This document shows positions 1 to 8,807 of a stretch of 39,659 nt of DNA, piece after piece (position 1 is the first letter of the stretch; every line of letters begins with the position of its first letter). The notes beneath the pieces were generated by a model, which saw only the letters and a program-made list of their open reading frames with translations, was not told where the DNA came from and did no database searches. Both the position numbers and the translations under genes were made by a program. This DNA is from an uncultured Eubacterium sp. (lineage in GTDB: Bacteria > Bacillota > Clostridia > Lachnospirales > Lachnospiraceae), in NCBI GenBank assembly GCA_910580075.1, contig CAJTVR010000025.1:1-39659 (forward strand), written 5' to 3'.

Positions 1-37
1 GAAAAAGTTTCTCCGCCCGGCGTCCGGGTAACTCATA
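1..37. repeat. Family-1 palindromic repeat, right end (partial)
   Basis: The first bases of the window read as the outer end of the GC-rich element seen complete at 11840-11913 and 16934-17833: a GAAAAAGTTTCTCCGCCC run followed by GGCGTCCGG. The rest of the copy lies outside the window. The flank, read on the minus strand, is AAAGTATGAGT next to the CCGGACGCC end, and the same flank occurs beside the 11840 copy. It sits about 20 nt beyond the stop of the chemoreceptor gene on the minus strand. Confidence 0.7.
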
Positions 38-57
38 CTTTCCGGCACACCATTTCC

Positions 58-1641
58 TTATAGATTTGCAAATACTTCCGTCTGCTTTTGCAGTTCCTCT
101 ACAATTTCTTTATTGATATCCATTCTGCCTGTAATATCCGCAATATTTCCCGCCAGGCTTCTCGTACTGCCTGCAGCGCCGGAAATTCCGCCTGCCCCTT
201 CGTCAATGGCCGCCGTAATTTTTTCCATGGAAGCTGCAATCTGGGTCATGGCACTCTGCAGATGCCTGGACTGATTATGAAATTCATCCATATTCTGTTC
301 AATACGGCATGCATCTTCCATATACTGGCGTCCTGCGCCTACAAAATTCTGAAATTCTTTTAATATCGTTTCATTCAGGTAATCAATCAGTTCCTGCGCA
401 TTCTGTGAAAGATTAGCTACTGCATTTGTCACTACCTGGTTCACTTCCTGAATGCGGGTCGCCGTACTGGTACAGGAATCGGCAAGATCGCGGATTTCTG
501 TTGCCACGACTGCAAATCCCTTCCCCGCCTCTCCGGCCCTGGATGCTTCGATAGAGGCGTTTAGGGCAATCAGGTTCGTGGTAGAAGAAATGGCCAGGAT
601 TTCTTTTGAAAGGCTGTTCACCTGATCCACGCTTTTGCTGTTTTCAATTGCTTCATTCAGTACTGCCAGTATATCAGACGCTTTTGCGCTTATAATTTCC
701 GTATCAGACTGTGCAGACCTCTCCATATGAACCGCACGTTTTTTCATATCCGAAGCATATTCTGTAATCTGTTCGCATTCTTTGGCCATGCTGTTAACCT
801 CAGCGTGAATGTCCGTAACTCTGCTGTTAACATCAGAAGCATTTTTTGCTACCTTCTGAACGGAAGACGAGAGTGCTTTGATTAACGAATACAGATCCTT
901 TGCACTTTTATTGGATGTTCTTGTCCGTCCTAATACTTCCCCTGTCACCGTATCAATACGCTCAGAACTGCCATGCAGGATAGACATCATATTTTTAATC
1001 GGTGTTACTACATATTTCATAATAATGCTGACAGCCGCAATTACTAAAATGACGCTTGCCGCTGTAGAAATACCAGCGATCATAATCGAAGTATGGTACA
1101 CATTCTGAAGTTTCTGCCTTGCCAGCTCTGTCTGATGCTGAATAGAAGTTATCAGTTTTGCGATACCCTCTTCTACGGCTGCTCCATGAACGGCTGCCTC
1201 CTCATTCGCACAGGCATAGGCTTCCTGCGTCCGTCTGTCTGCACTGGCACATACGAGTCTTACCAGTGCATGTTTGAGGTTTTCATACTGTTCTGTCAGC
1301 TGCTTATAGACAGCTGTTTCCTCTTCACCATAATAATGATATTCTTTCAGGCTTTTGTCCAGTTTTGCCTCTTCTTCCTTGATCTGCGCTGCTATCGTAA
1401 TCATTGTCTCATAATCAGCTGCCACAATATGAGACAGCGCCATTTTCCGGATATATAAAATACCGCACCGGATTTCTTCCAGCTGCGTAGCTGCTGTCAT
1501 CTGTTCATCTGCGATTTTTGAAGCATTGGCATTTACATTATTAATGCTAAACACTGACAGCACACTGGCAAGCAGTGCTACAGCTCCAAGCAGAATAACC
1601 GGTATCATCAAACGTCTCTGAATGCTGACTCTGCTATTCAT
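58..1641 (-). CDS. Methyl-accepting chemotaxis protein (4HB-type sensor)
   Basis: Membrane chemoreceptor of about 527 aa. An N-terminal transmembrane helix (about residues 10-32) is followed by an extracellular helical region of about 150 aa that looks like a four-helix-bundle ligand domain. A second transmembrane helix (about 185-210) ends in a VVTPIK junction. The long cytoplasmic coiled coil carries the signalling hairpin ALNASIEASRAGEAGKGFAV, which contacts CheA/CheW. No CheR-docking pentapeptide is seen at the C-terminus (ends VFANL). The start at 1641 is chosen because GGGAGGA lies 10 nt upstream; an in-frame ATG at 1674 has no ribosome-binding site. It is the last gene of a probable operon with the solute-binding protein 60 nt upstream and the hybrid kinase, so it may report on the same ligand. 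The family call is firm; the ligand is unknown. Confidence 0.93.
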   Translation of the reverse strand: MNSRVSIQRRLMIPVILLGAVALLASVLSVFSINNVNANASKIADEQMTAATQLEEIRCGILYIRKMALSHIVAADYETMITIAAQIKEEEAKLDKSLKEYHYYGEEETAVYKQLTEQYENLKHALVRLVCASADRRTQEAYACANEEAAVHGAAVEEGIAKLITSIQHQTELARQKLQNVYHTSIMIAGISTAASVILVIAAVSIIMKYVVTPIKNMMSILHGSSERIDTVTGEVLGRTRTSNKSAKDLYSLIKALSSSVQKVAKNASDVNSRVTDIHAEVNSMAKECEQITEYASDMKKRAVHMERSAQSDTEIISAKASDILAVLNEAIENSKSVDQVNSLSKEILAISSTTNLIALNASIEASRAGEAGKGFAVVATEIRDLADSCTSTATRIQEVNQVVTNAVANLSQNAQELIDYLNETILKEFQNFVGAGRQYMEDACRIEQNMDEFHNQSRHLQSAMTQIAASMEKITAAIDEGAGGISGAAGSTRSLAGNIADITGRMDINKEIVEELQKQTEVFANL

Positions 1642-1701
1642 AATGATTGTTCCTCCCAAACGTCTATTTATCATTCAGCCAATTCATGCAGCTTTTTGTT
1701 A

Positions 1702-3036
1702 TTATCTTGCCATCACTTCTTCTGCCATTTTATCCAGCTGCTTTTGCAGGTCTTCGCCTGACGGATTGCCGAGAGCCATATTCGTAGCAAATTCAGTCAC
1801 CGGGTCCCAGAATTTCCCTCCGACTCTCTGCAGATGAGAATACGCCGACTGCTCAATCAGCGCGGCAATGGCCGGCGACTCCTGTACTTCCAAAGAAGCT
1901 GAGGCCTTTATGTCAGACGGTCCCTGCCCGCGCATTTCAAACCGCAGTTTTTGGTTTTCCTCGCTGATAATCCATTCCGCCAGTTTCTGCGCCCAGTCAT
2001 GATATTTTGAATACGCATTGACACCAATCAGCTTACAGCCGGAAAAAGAAGCCATCTGTATCTTCTTACCGGCACAGGTATATTCCGGCAGCTTTGCAGC
2101 GCCCATAGAGTCGCCCCATTCCTGTCCGACTGCAACCGCATTCCATACGCCGCTGACTCCCGCAATCACAGTCTGGTCTTTGACGCCTTCCATAAACATT
2201 TCATCCGTCCCGTTTGCAAATCCGGAACTTGCCGAAATATCCAGCATGGCACGTGCTACATCCACACCACGGATTTCACCGTCTTTGGCATTCCATGTAC
2301 AGTAGTTGGTAATGCCGTCGTCGTTCAGTCCTGCCTTTAATCCCGTATTGCCAAAAAAAGCATACACATACCAGGCAGAAGACCAGTCCATCATAAAAAA
2401 CTTTTTATGTTCCGCAGCAATTTCCAGTATTCTGTCCAGAGATTTCACATCTTCCTGCGTAAAATAATCTTTGTTGTAATAAAGAAAATACCCGTTATCA
2501 GCCGTCAGAGGATATGCATACATCGTACCGCCCGCACAGGCTGCTTCTACTGCCTTTTCAAGATGCTGTGTTTTTATGCTGTCTGCATTTTCTACCGGTT
2601 CAAGAGCTCCGGCAGCTGCCAGGGCATTTAGCTGGTCATCCGCAAAAGTAAACACGTCTGCCCCTTCTTCCAGTCCTCCCAAAAGAACGTCTTTGCAATG
2701 TGTTTCACCCTGAACTTCATATGTAATATCAAAATCCGCCTGGCCGCTGTATTCTTTTTCAAAGCTGTTTATAATCTGCTCCATCAGCTGTGTATCTTCC
2801 TGCGCGCCCCAGACAGTCAGGGTTACTTTCTTATTTTTGCCAGAATTTTCTTTGTCTGAATCTTCTTTGTCTGAACTTTCTTTAACGGAATCTTTTTGGT
2901 CCGAATCCTGTGCTGTTACATCACTTAGAAATGCATGCGTATCCGGCTGTTTATCTGCTCCGCATCCAGTCAGCAGCAAGCCAATCGATGCTGACAGAAT
3001 AAGCCCGCTAAAAATGCTGTTTGTCACTCTCACCAT
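1702..3036 (-). CDS. Extracellular solute-binding lipoprotein (family 1)
   Basis: About 444 aa. A lipoprotein signal ends in the lipobox LLTGC near residue 25, followed by a Ser/Asp/Lys-rich flexible linker and a family-1 (maltose/oligosaccharide-type) periplasmic-binding fold starting at VTLTVWG. The start at 3036 follows AGAAAGGA with 9-nt spacing; the upstream in-frame ATG at 3060 lacks a site. No ABC permease or ATPase gene is beside it. Its neighbours are a hybrid kinase with its own solute-binding domains and a chemoreceptor, so it could be a sensing co-receptor rather than, or as well as, an uptake protein (inference). It might still work with a transporter encoded elsewhere. The substrate cannot be read from sequence. 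Confidence 0.9.
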   Translation of the reverse strand: MVRVTNSIFSGLILSASIGLLLTGCGADKQPDTHAFLSDVTAQDSDQKDSVKESSDKEDSDKENSGKNKKVTLTVWGAQEDTQLMEQIINSFEKEYSGQADFDITYEVQGETHCKDVLLGGLEEGADVFTFADDQLNALAAAGALEPVENADSIKTQHLEKAVEAACAGGTMYAYPLTADNGYFLYYNKDYFTQEDVKSLDRILEIAAEHKKFFMMDWSSAWYVYAFFGNTGLKAGLNDDGITNYCTWNAKDGEIRGVDVARAMLDISASSGFANGTDEMFMEGVKDQTVIAGVSGVWNAVAVGQEWGDSMGAAKLPEYTCAGKKIQMASFSGCKLIGVNAYSKYHDWAQKLAEWIISEENQKLRFEMRGQGPSDIKASASLEVQESPAIAALIEQSAYSHLQRVGGKFWDPVTEFATNMALGNPSGEDLQKQLDKMAEEVMAR

Positions 3037-3077
3037 GATGCCATTTCCTTTCTGCTTCATGAAATCTAGCTTTATTT

Positions 3078-3166
3078 ACTGTCTCTTCTTTTATAGCTTC
3101 TTTTTTCTGTAACTTCTTTTATTTTTATGACTTCTTTTATTTTTATAACTTCTTTTATGCTTCTTA
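3078..3166 (-). repeat. A-rich tandem repeat between kinase and binding-protein genes
   Basis: On the minus strand the unit ATAAAAATAAAAGAAGTT (18 nt) is repeated about twice in full, with shorter degenerate units (ATAAAAGAAG) on both sides. It fills most of the 148-nt gap between the kinase stop and the lipoprotein start. It has no open frame and no GC stem. It could tune translation or transcript stability between the two genes, or simply be slippage-prone sequence. Confidence 0.7.
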
Positions 3167-3184
3167 GTAACCGCGAACGGACTG

Positions 3185-6100
3185 TTACAGCCGCCTGCGT
3201 AAAATATCTTTTATCGTTTTCATCAGCTGATCCACATCAATCGGCTTGGCAATATGGCCGTTCATGCCGGCTTCCAGTGCCAGCTGTCTGTCTTCTTCAA
3301 AAGCATTTGCAGTCATTGCCACAATCGGAATACTGGATTTCACCGGATCTTTCAGCGCGCGTATCTGTCTGGATGCCTCATAGCCGTTCATAACCGGCAT
3401 CTGAATATCCATTAAAACCAGATCATATGTATCGGCCGGCACTTCTTTCATCCGGTTCACCGCTTCTGCACCCTCATTTGCGATATCAAGTGTAAATCCG
3501 GCTTCTTCCAGAATCGCTTTTGCAATCTCCTGGTTGATTTCATTATCCTCAGCCAGCAGAAGATGCCTGCCTTCAAACAGTTCTTCCGTCTCATCTTCCT
3601 CATCCGTCTCAGTCCTGGCTATAAACGGAGCCGCCAGTATGGTATGCAGATCAGATAAAAAGACCGGTTTCGAGCAAAACGCCGTAACGCCGGCCAGCTT
3701 TGCCTCTTCTTCGATATCTGTCCAGTCATATGCTGTCATTATAATAATGGCAGCCGCATCCCCAATTTTTTTACGGATTCTGCGGACAATTTCAATGCCG
3801 TTCATATCCGGCATCAGCCAGTCAATGATAAACACGCTGTACGGCTCTTCCTGTTCGACTGCAAATTCTGCCCGGACAACGGCTTCACTTCCCTGGGTTG
3901 TAAAATCTGCATGCATGCCGATGAGTGAAAGCATTCTGCTTACACTTGTACACGTATTGATATCGTCGTCTACAATCAGCGCCCGCTGATTTACAAGCTC
4001 CTGTACGGTCTCTTCTTTCGGGCTGCTGACTGTACGGAACTGAAAAGCAACGGTAAACTCAGTTCCTTTTCCCTCCTCGCTTTCTACCGAAATCGTTCCG
4101 TTCATCATATCTACGATATTTTTGGTAATCGCAAGGCCGAGTCCCGTTCCCTGAATACCACTGATTGTGGAAGTCTGTTCCCGCTCAAACGGTTCAAACA
4201 GATGTTCCAGAAATTTTGCACTCATTCCGATACCTGTATCCTTCACCTGGAACTGATACGATGCATAACCTTTCGGCGCGTTTGCAGACTGAATAATGCG
4301 CACGCTGACCCTGCCGCCTGGCTTTGTATATTTCATCGCATTGCTTAAAATATTTAAAAGCACCTGATTTAAACGCAGTTTGTCACAGATAATCGTCTCA
4401 TTGGTAACATCTACTGTATCAATATAAAATTCCAGCTGTTTCGCTTTTACATCCGACTGCACAATTGTTTTTAAGTCATACATAATTTCCGGCAGGCTGG
4501 CTTCTTTTTCATCAATGCGTACTTTACCGCTTTCAATACGGCTCATGTCCAGTACATCATTAATCAGGCTTAACAGATGCCTGCTCGATGTCATAATCTT
4601 ATCCAGATAACTCTGCACCAGCTCCCTGCTTTCGATATGCGACGCTGCAAGGGACGTAAATCCGATAATGGCATTCATCGGCGTACGGATATCATGAGAC
4701 ATATTATTTAAAAATGCTGTCTTTGCATGGCTGGCATTCTGTGCTTCCGCCAGAGCTTCTGCCAGAACCGTCTTTTGCTCCTGTTCCTTTCTGACCACTT
4801 CATCAATATTGCGAAATCCAGCCAGTACAAAATCTTCTCCGTCCAGCCCTTTTCTTTTCATTTTTACATAGACAAACTGATAATTATGAATCTCATCGTC
4901 AGAAAGCACATGGAAACTCCCGGTATATTCAACGGACTCTCTGAGTCTTTGCCTGACTTCTTTCAGCGCGAGCGCATTCGTCAGCATCTGCTGGTCATCC
5001 GGATGAACACGCTGGGTAATATACCGCTGCAGCGCTGATCCATATGAAAATTCTTTTTCGTTATCAAGATTTAATACGGTATTGATATATCCTTTTGATT
5101 TTATCACCCTCGCGGACTCTTTTTGCAGGTCTATTGCAAAGACATTGATATAATCACGGCTGAGCGCATCCACAATCGATAGCTGTGCTTCCAGTTCCCT
5201 ATTGGACTGTTCGGAAGATATCAGCATCTTTTTGTTCCATGCTGCCCTCAGATATAAATATAAAATCGTACCCGCCGCCAGAACCGCTGAAAGGCCCAGC
5301 GATACAAGCAGCCCCGGATTCGCTGCCAGATACTGCATCAGTGTCATATCCTTCGGTGTATAGGAAGTATACGCGGTAACCAGCTGGTTCAGCTCATCTT
5401 CCGGCATCTGCTGGATACATTTATTCAGTATGGTCACAAGTTCATGGTCACAGCTGTTTCTGACATACATATGAAATTCAAAATTAACTTCATTTACAAT
5501 GCTGAAATGCAGGGAATCCGTATAGTCATTATTTACAAACAGCTGCGCCGTATAAGTATATACATAAGCGGCATCCACTTCTGCGTCTAGTACAGCCTGC
5601 AGCGCCCCTTCTCTTGTTTCGTATTTGATAATCTTGATATCTCCCTGGTCGAGCCGGACATCTCCCTGGGCTTCTGCAATTGATGCTGTTGTAATCTTAC
5701 CATGAAAGTCCTTCCTTGTCACTTTCGCCATTCCGGCCCGCATATAAGTATTGGTAAGAAATCCCTGCCGGAGTTCTTTTTCTGTCTCCTTATCCGGCGT
5801 TCTTTTGTCGATAACCACATCGATGCGCTGATCTGAAGCCAGACTGTTATAATCATCCCTGTCCTGTGGCACTGCCACTTCATACGGCAGCCCCGCGAAT
5901 TTCATTACCCGGTCAAAATAATCCGGCAGAATCCCTGTTAACTTTCCATCTTCTACATAAGAATACGGTTTCCTGTCTCCCATGGCAGTAACCGTAATTG
6001 ATTTTTTTCCATCAAGGACATCCTGAATATAAGCCTTCTCACGCTTATTAAATACAAGGGCAGAAGAATAAACAGGCCCGTAATACTTATAAAAAAGTAC

Positions 6101-6898
6101 ATTCATCCAGTCCCCCTCATTCATATGCATCTGTTCTATCGCGTAATTGATTTCATCCAGAAGTTTTGTATCTTCTTTTCTTACGATCGCATAAAAATGA
6201 TCTGATGTGACTGTATCCAGCGTCTTTTCATTTTCCTTTCTCCTTAAATCACTGGATAAGGAAGCATCTACGCTGCCATGCTGCAGGGCATCCTCTAATT
6301 CTGCCAGTGTTTCATATTCCTTCAGGCTGAACGAAAATCCTTTTTCCTGCGCAAATGCCACAAGACTTTTTTTCTGGCTGCTTTCCTGCGTGATACCAAT
6401 CACCATTCCATCATAGGAACTGTAGTCGCCGCTGTGACGCCGCTCATCATCAGCCCGTATAGAAAGAATTATGCTGTTCCTGCCAATTGGAAGCGAATAC
6501 GCAAACTTTTCGTTTTCATTTTTCGTTTTTTCGATTGGAGTGACTACATCAATTGCGCCAGACTCAAGCATGTCCAGCGTCTCGTTAAAGGATTTATCAT
6601 ATCCTGTAAATTCAAAATTCAAATGTGAGTGTTCTGATACAAAATTTAAAAAATCTATGCCGTATCCGCACAGGTTTCCTTCATCATCTTTCATATGGTA
6701 TCCGTCAAAATAGAAAATGCCCGCCTTTACAGTCTGGTTTGCAGGCTGGTCTGCTGCCTGCACCTTAGTAATGCTGGATAATATAAGATAAAGGCATAGA
6801 AGTATCACCGTGAGCTGACTGAATTTTCTTCTCGTGTGATACCATGAAAATATTCCGCATCGAAAAAGCTTCACACTGCCTGGTATTAAAGTATGCAT
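3185..6898 (-). CDS. Hybrid sensor histidine kinase with two SBP_bac_3 domains and two receiver domains
   Basis: About 1237 aa, a BvgS/EvgS-like layout. A signal/transmembrane helix (about 25-48) precedes two tandem periplasmic amino-acid-type binding domains (about 50-280 and 300-525) and a transmembrane helix (about 535-565). A PAS-like region leads to a HisKA domain with the phospho-acceptor in NMSHDIRTPMNAI and a HATPase with N-box NQVLLNILSNAMKYT and G-boxes GIGMS and GTGLGL. Two receiver domains follow: the first has VDDD and IIDWLMPDMNG, the second AEDNEINQEIAKAIL and LMDIQMPVMNG. No DNA-binding output is present, and no Hpt domain or cognate regulator is adjacent. The ATG at 6898 is preferred because AAAGGA precedes it by about 12 nt; the ATG at 6919 has no site. 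It heads an operon with the binding lipoprotein and the chemoreceptor. Confidence 0.94.
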   Translation of the reverse strand: MHTLIPGSVKLFRCGIFSWYHTRRKFSQLTVILLCLYLILSSITKVQAADQPANQTVKAGIFYFDGYHMKDDEGNLCGYGIDFLNFVSEHSHLNFEFTGYDKSFNETLDMLESGAIDVVTPIEKTKNENEKFAYSLPIGRNSIILSIRADDERRHSGDYSSYDGMVIGITQESSQKKSLVAFAQEKGFSFSLKEYETLAELEDALQHGSVDASLSSDLRRKENEKTLDTVTSDHFYAIVRKEDTKLLDEINYAIEQMHMNEGDWMNVLFYKYYGPVYSSALVFNKREKAYIQDVLDGKKSITVTAMGDRKPYSYVEDGKLTGILPDYFDRVMKFAGLPYEVAVPQDRDDYNSLASDQRIDVVIDKRTPDKETEKELRQGFLTNTYMRAGMAKVTRKDFHGKITTASIAEAQGDVRLDQGDIKIIKYETREGALQAVLDAEVDAAYVYTYTAQLFVNNDYTDSLHFSIVNEVNFEFHMYVRNSCDHELVTILNKCIQQMPEDELNQLVTAYTSYTPKDMTLMQYLAANPGLLVSLGLSAVLAAGTILYLYLRAAWNKKMLISSEQSNRELEAQLSIVDALSRDYINVFAIDLQKESARVIKSKGYINTVLNLDNEKEFSYGSALQRYITQRVHPDDQQMLTNALALKEVRQRLRESVEYTGSFHVLSDDEIHNYQFVYVKMKRKGLDGEDFVLAGFRNIDEVVRKEQEQKTVLAEALAEAQNASHAKTAFLNNMSHDIRTPMNAIIGFTSLAASHIESRELVQSYLDKIMTSSRHLLSLINDVLDMSRIESGKVRIDEKEASLPEIMYDLKTIVQSDVKAKQLEFYIDTVDVTNETIICDKLRLNQVLLNILSNAMKYTKPGGRVSVRIIQSANAPKGYASYQFQVKDTGIGMSAKFLEHLFEPFEREQTSTISGIQGTGLGLAITKNIVDMMNGTISVESEEGKGTEFTVAFQFRTVSSPKEETVQELVNQRALIVDDDINTCTSVSRMLSLIGMHADFTTQGSEAVVRAEFAVEQEEPYSVFIIDWLMPDMNGIEIVRRIRKKIGDAAAIIIMTAYDWTDIEEEAKLAGVTAFCSKPVFLSDLHTILAAPFIARTETDEEDETEELFEGRHLLLAEDNEINQEIAKAILEEAGFTLDIANEGAEAVNRMKEVPADTYDLVLMDIQMPVMNGYEASRQIRALKDPVKSSIPIVAMTANAFEEDRQLALEAGMNGHIAKPIDVDQLMKTIKDILRRRL

Positions 6899-6986
6899 TC
6901 GTCTTTTATTTCCTTTCATTTTTGTGTATTTTTACGCTGTTGTCTTTGTTTTGGGGATGAACAGGGAAATAGCGGCATTTTTTACT

Positions 6987-7015
6987 ATTATATATTAGAA
7001 TAAAATAAAATTCAA
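6987..7015 (-). promoter_or_regulatory. Sigma-A-type promoter for the kinase operon
   Basis: On the minus strand TTGAAT (7010-7015) and TATAAT (6987-6992) are 17 bp apart in AT-rich DNA, about 85 nt upstream of the chosen kinase start. This is the best promoter match in the gap. Confidence 0.65.
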
Positions 7016-7051
7016 TGCAAATTACCAGAGCATATTTTAAAAATACCTCAC

Positions 7052-7152
7052 CGGGTGAGGCATTGCGGATCTCATGATTAAATGGGGAAAGTTTTCCGCA
7101 AAGCGGAAAGCACAGACTGCAGAAATGATTTTTCACACGCATTCTAAAGTAT
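7052..7152 (+). repeat. Family-3 dispersed intergenic repeat, copy 1
   Basis: This stretch aligns by eye with the minus strand of 14401-14510. Shared blocks are GAGGCAT.GCGG, GGGGA..AAGTTTTC, AAGC, CAGACTGC and AATGATTT, ending in a GCATTCTA/GCTCTA block. It lies between the kinase promoter and the spoIIP terminator, a 346-nt stretch with no gene. A short frame here (6906-7187, minus strand) runs through the terminator and is judged non-coding. Confidence 0.55.
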
Positions 7153-7169
7153 CCGAAAAAGACACGTGT

Positions 7170-7239
7170 AAAAACGGGCTGCCGCATAAAAAAACCTTTC
7201 AGGATATCATTAGATATATTTTGTTTATTGCGGCAGCCC
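7170..7239 (-). terminator. Rho-independent terminator of spoIIP (family-2 hairpin)
   Basis: On the minus strand an 11-bp perfect stem GGGCTGCCGCA / TGCGGCAGCCC (7229-7239 with 7176-7186) is followed by G and five T. It starts 6 nt after the spoIIP stop. The long loop contains CAAAATATAT, shared with the hairpin at 27059-27154, so this terminator belongs to a dispersed hairpin family. Confidence 0.85.
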
Positions 7240-7244
7240 TCATT

Positions 7245-8531
7245 TTAATCTCTTGTTTCTCCCGACAGCACCTTATCAAGCACATCTGCAAGAGGTTCCA
7301 TTGCATTTAATACTTCCTGATATGTATTCGTCTGTGCGCCTGCTTCTACTAACAGCGATTTTGGAAGATAATGCAGGTTATACCGGTATCCCTTTAGATA
7401 CACAAACCGGGAAAATCCCGGATAATACTCAGATGCCGCCAGCTGCAGCTGAAACGAAAAAGCCAGATTGTCAGCCAGATTCGGGTTTTGCAGATAGCCG
7501 ATGTCCCCCTGAGCCGTCGTATGGCTTAATCCATTGAAAAACATAATCGTTGCCGTATCCTTGCCGGCCACCTTTTCTACGAGTCTTGTTCCCTCAGCCA
7601 CACCGTCCCTGTGCAGGTCTATGATAACCTGAATGCCCGGGTTATTTTTCAGCAGCTGCTCAAGTGCCGGAGCGGCACGCGAATAAGCATTGTCACGGTC
7701 CGGAACATCGTATTCGCCTTTGTGATGAAGCACTTTATATCCGTATTTTTCTTCCAGCAGCCTGGCCAGATAAGCGCCAAGTCCGACCACTGACTCAGAG
7801 GCATCTTTCGAGTCCGCAAAACGCTCCTGCGAATGCGTATGATAAATCAAAATCTGCGGGCTTTCCTGGCTTTTGCTGATACGCATATCCTTTGCAAGCA
7901 TCTCCGCCGCATTCAGCTGCCTGCTGTTCGTCGTCGTTGTACTGTCCACACGATAGAAATTCTGAATCAGATAGTCAAAATCATTGAGCTTCTGCCTGGA
8001 AAATCTGCGGACCTTTTCCCCCTGCAGCGCTGCGGCCTGCTGGCTTTGCTGTGCTGTCTGCATTTCCTGAACGTCTAACTGTTCACTTTCTGCCTTCTGG
8101 TTTTCCTGCAAGAGAAGCTCTTCAGAAATAAAACCGTCTGCGTCAACATAAGACCCGCAGCTGTCGTCCGCTTCTCCAGGCACTCCAAGGCTGCCAAGTG
8201 CAGCTTTTATTTCTCCGTCCCTCGTATAACCGTAAATCGGCAGCAGTTCATCCATATTCGCCGCAAGGTATTCATAAATGCTTTTTTCTTCTGACTGCGA
8301 CGAATCATAAACCAGTACCGGAATGCAGCTGCGGGCTGCCTGATATCCGAGATTTTCCGAAATGGCAGTAACCGCAGCGTCCAGTATTGTATTTTTAGTA
8401 ATATTTTCCGCATCCATGACATACATACAGGCAGCTGTCAGAATAAACAGGGGAATTGTACCCGCCCACCGCTTTTTATTGTATTTTTTCATATTATAGT
8501 TCTTCATACTATGCTTTTTGTGAAATATCAT
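7245..8531 (-). CDS. spoIIP: Stage II sporulation protein P
   Basis: About 428 aa, membrane-anchored peptidoglycan amidase/endopeptidase that acts with SpoIID and SpoIIM to drive engulfment during sporulation. A single N-terminal transmembrane helix (about 20-40) is followed by a low-complexity Gln/Ala/Glu linker and then the SpoIIP catalytic domain with ILIYHTHSQERF, VVIDLHRDGV and FFNGLSHT. The His and Glu of HTHSQE and the DLHRD His are the expected metal and catalytic residues. The start at 8531 follows TAGGAGG with 7-nt spacing; an in-frame ATG at 8576 is less likely. gpr lies upstream on the same strand, as in the conserved gpr-spoIIP arrangement of Firmicutes. The 265-nt gap may hold its own promoter. 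Confidence 0.95.
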   Translation of the reverse strand: MIFHKKHSMKNYNMKKYNKKRWAGTIPLFILTAACMYVMDAENITKNTILDAAVTAISENLGYQAARSCIPVLVYDSSQSEEKSIYEYLAANMDELLPIYGYTRDGEIKAALGSLGVPGEADDSCGSYVDADGFISEELLLQENQKAESEQLDVQEMQTAQQSQQAAALQGEKVRRFSRQKLNDFDYLIQNFYRVDSTTTTNSRQLNAAEMLAKDMRISKSQESPQILIYHTHSQERFADSKDASESVVGLGAYLARLLEEKYGYKVLHHKGEYDVPDRDNAYSRAAPALEQLLKNNPGIQVIIDLHRDGVAEGTRLVEKVAGKDTATIMFFNGLSHTTAQGDIGYLQNPNLADNLAFSFQLQLAASEYYPGFSRFVYLKGYRYNLHYLPKSLLVEAGAQTNTYQEVLNAMEPLADVLDKVLSGETRD

Positions 8532-8747
8532 GCTCCATCCTCCTAAACGGCTCTCTCCCAAAGCCGCATCCCGCATAAATCAAAAACGCCGGCAGCGCTT
8601 GTCTGTATCATGCAGCCACGCTCTAAACAGTATATGAAAGCAGGCAGAGGATTTATGTCTTTTCCTGATGACAGACTGTTTTAACGGTATGACACAAACT
8701 GCCACGCCATTTGAATCTGAGTGCCAGACCGGACAGCGGTGCCTTCA

Positions 8748-8807
8748 TATTCTGTCTCAACATTCTGCTTTCTGCCTTAACACTCTGCTTTCTGCCCTAA
8801 CACTCTT
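8748..8807 (-). repeat. 20-bp tandem repeat at the 3' end of gpr
   Basis: On the minus strand the unit GTGTTAGGGCAGAAAGCAGA is followed by a copy with one change (GTGTTAAGGCAGAAAGCAGA) and a degenerate third copy (ATGTTGAGACAGAAT). The first unit contains the gpr stop codon (TGT TAG). The remaining 8532-8747 shows no gene, tRNA or clear promoter. Confidence 0.75.

Noticed and set aside
6906..7187. A 93-codon minus-strand frame upstream of the hybrid kinase
   Set aside because: It reads through the spoIIP terminator, the family-3 repeat and the kinase promoter, has no ribosome-binding site and no recognisable protein features.
7074..7310. A 78-codon plus-strand frame
   Set aside because: It crosses the terminator hairpin and runs antisense into the spoIIP end; no start signal.
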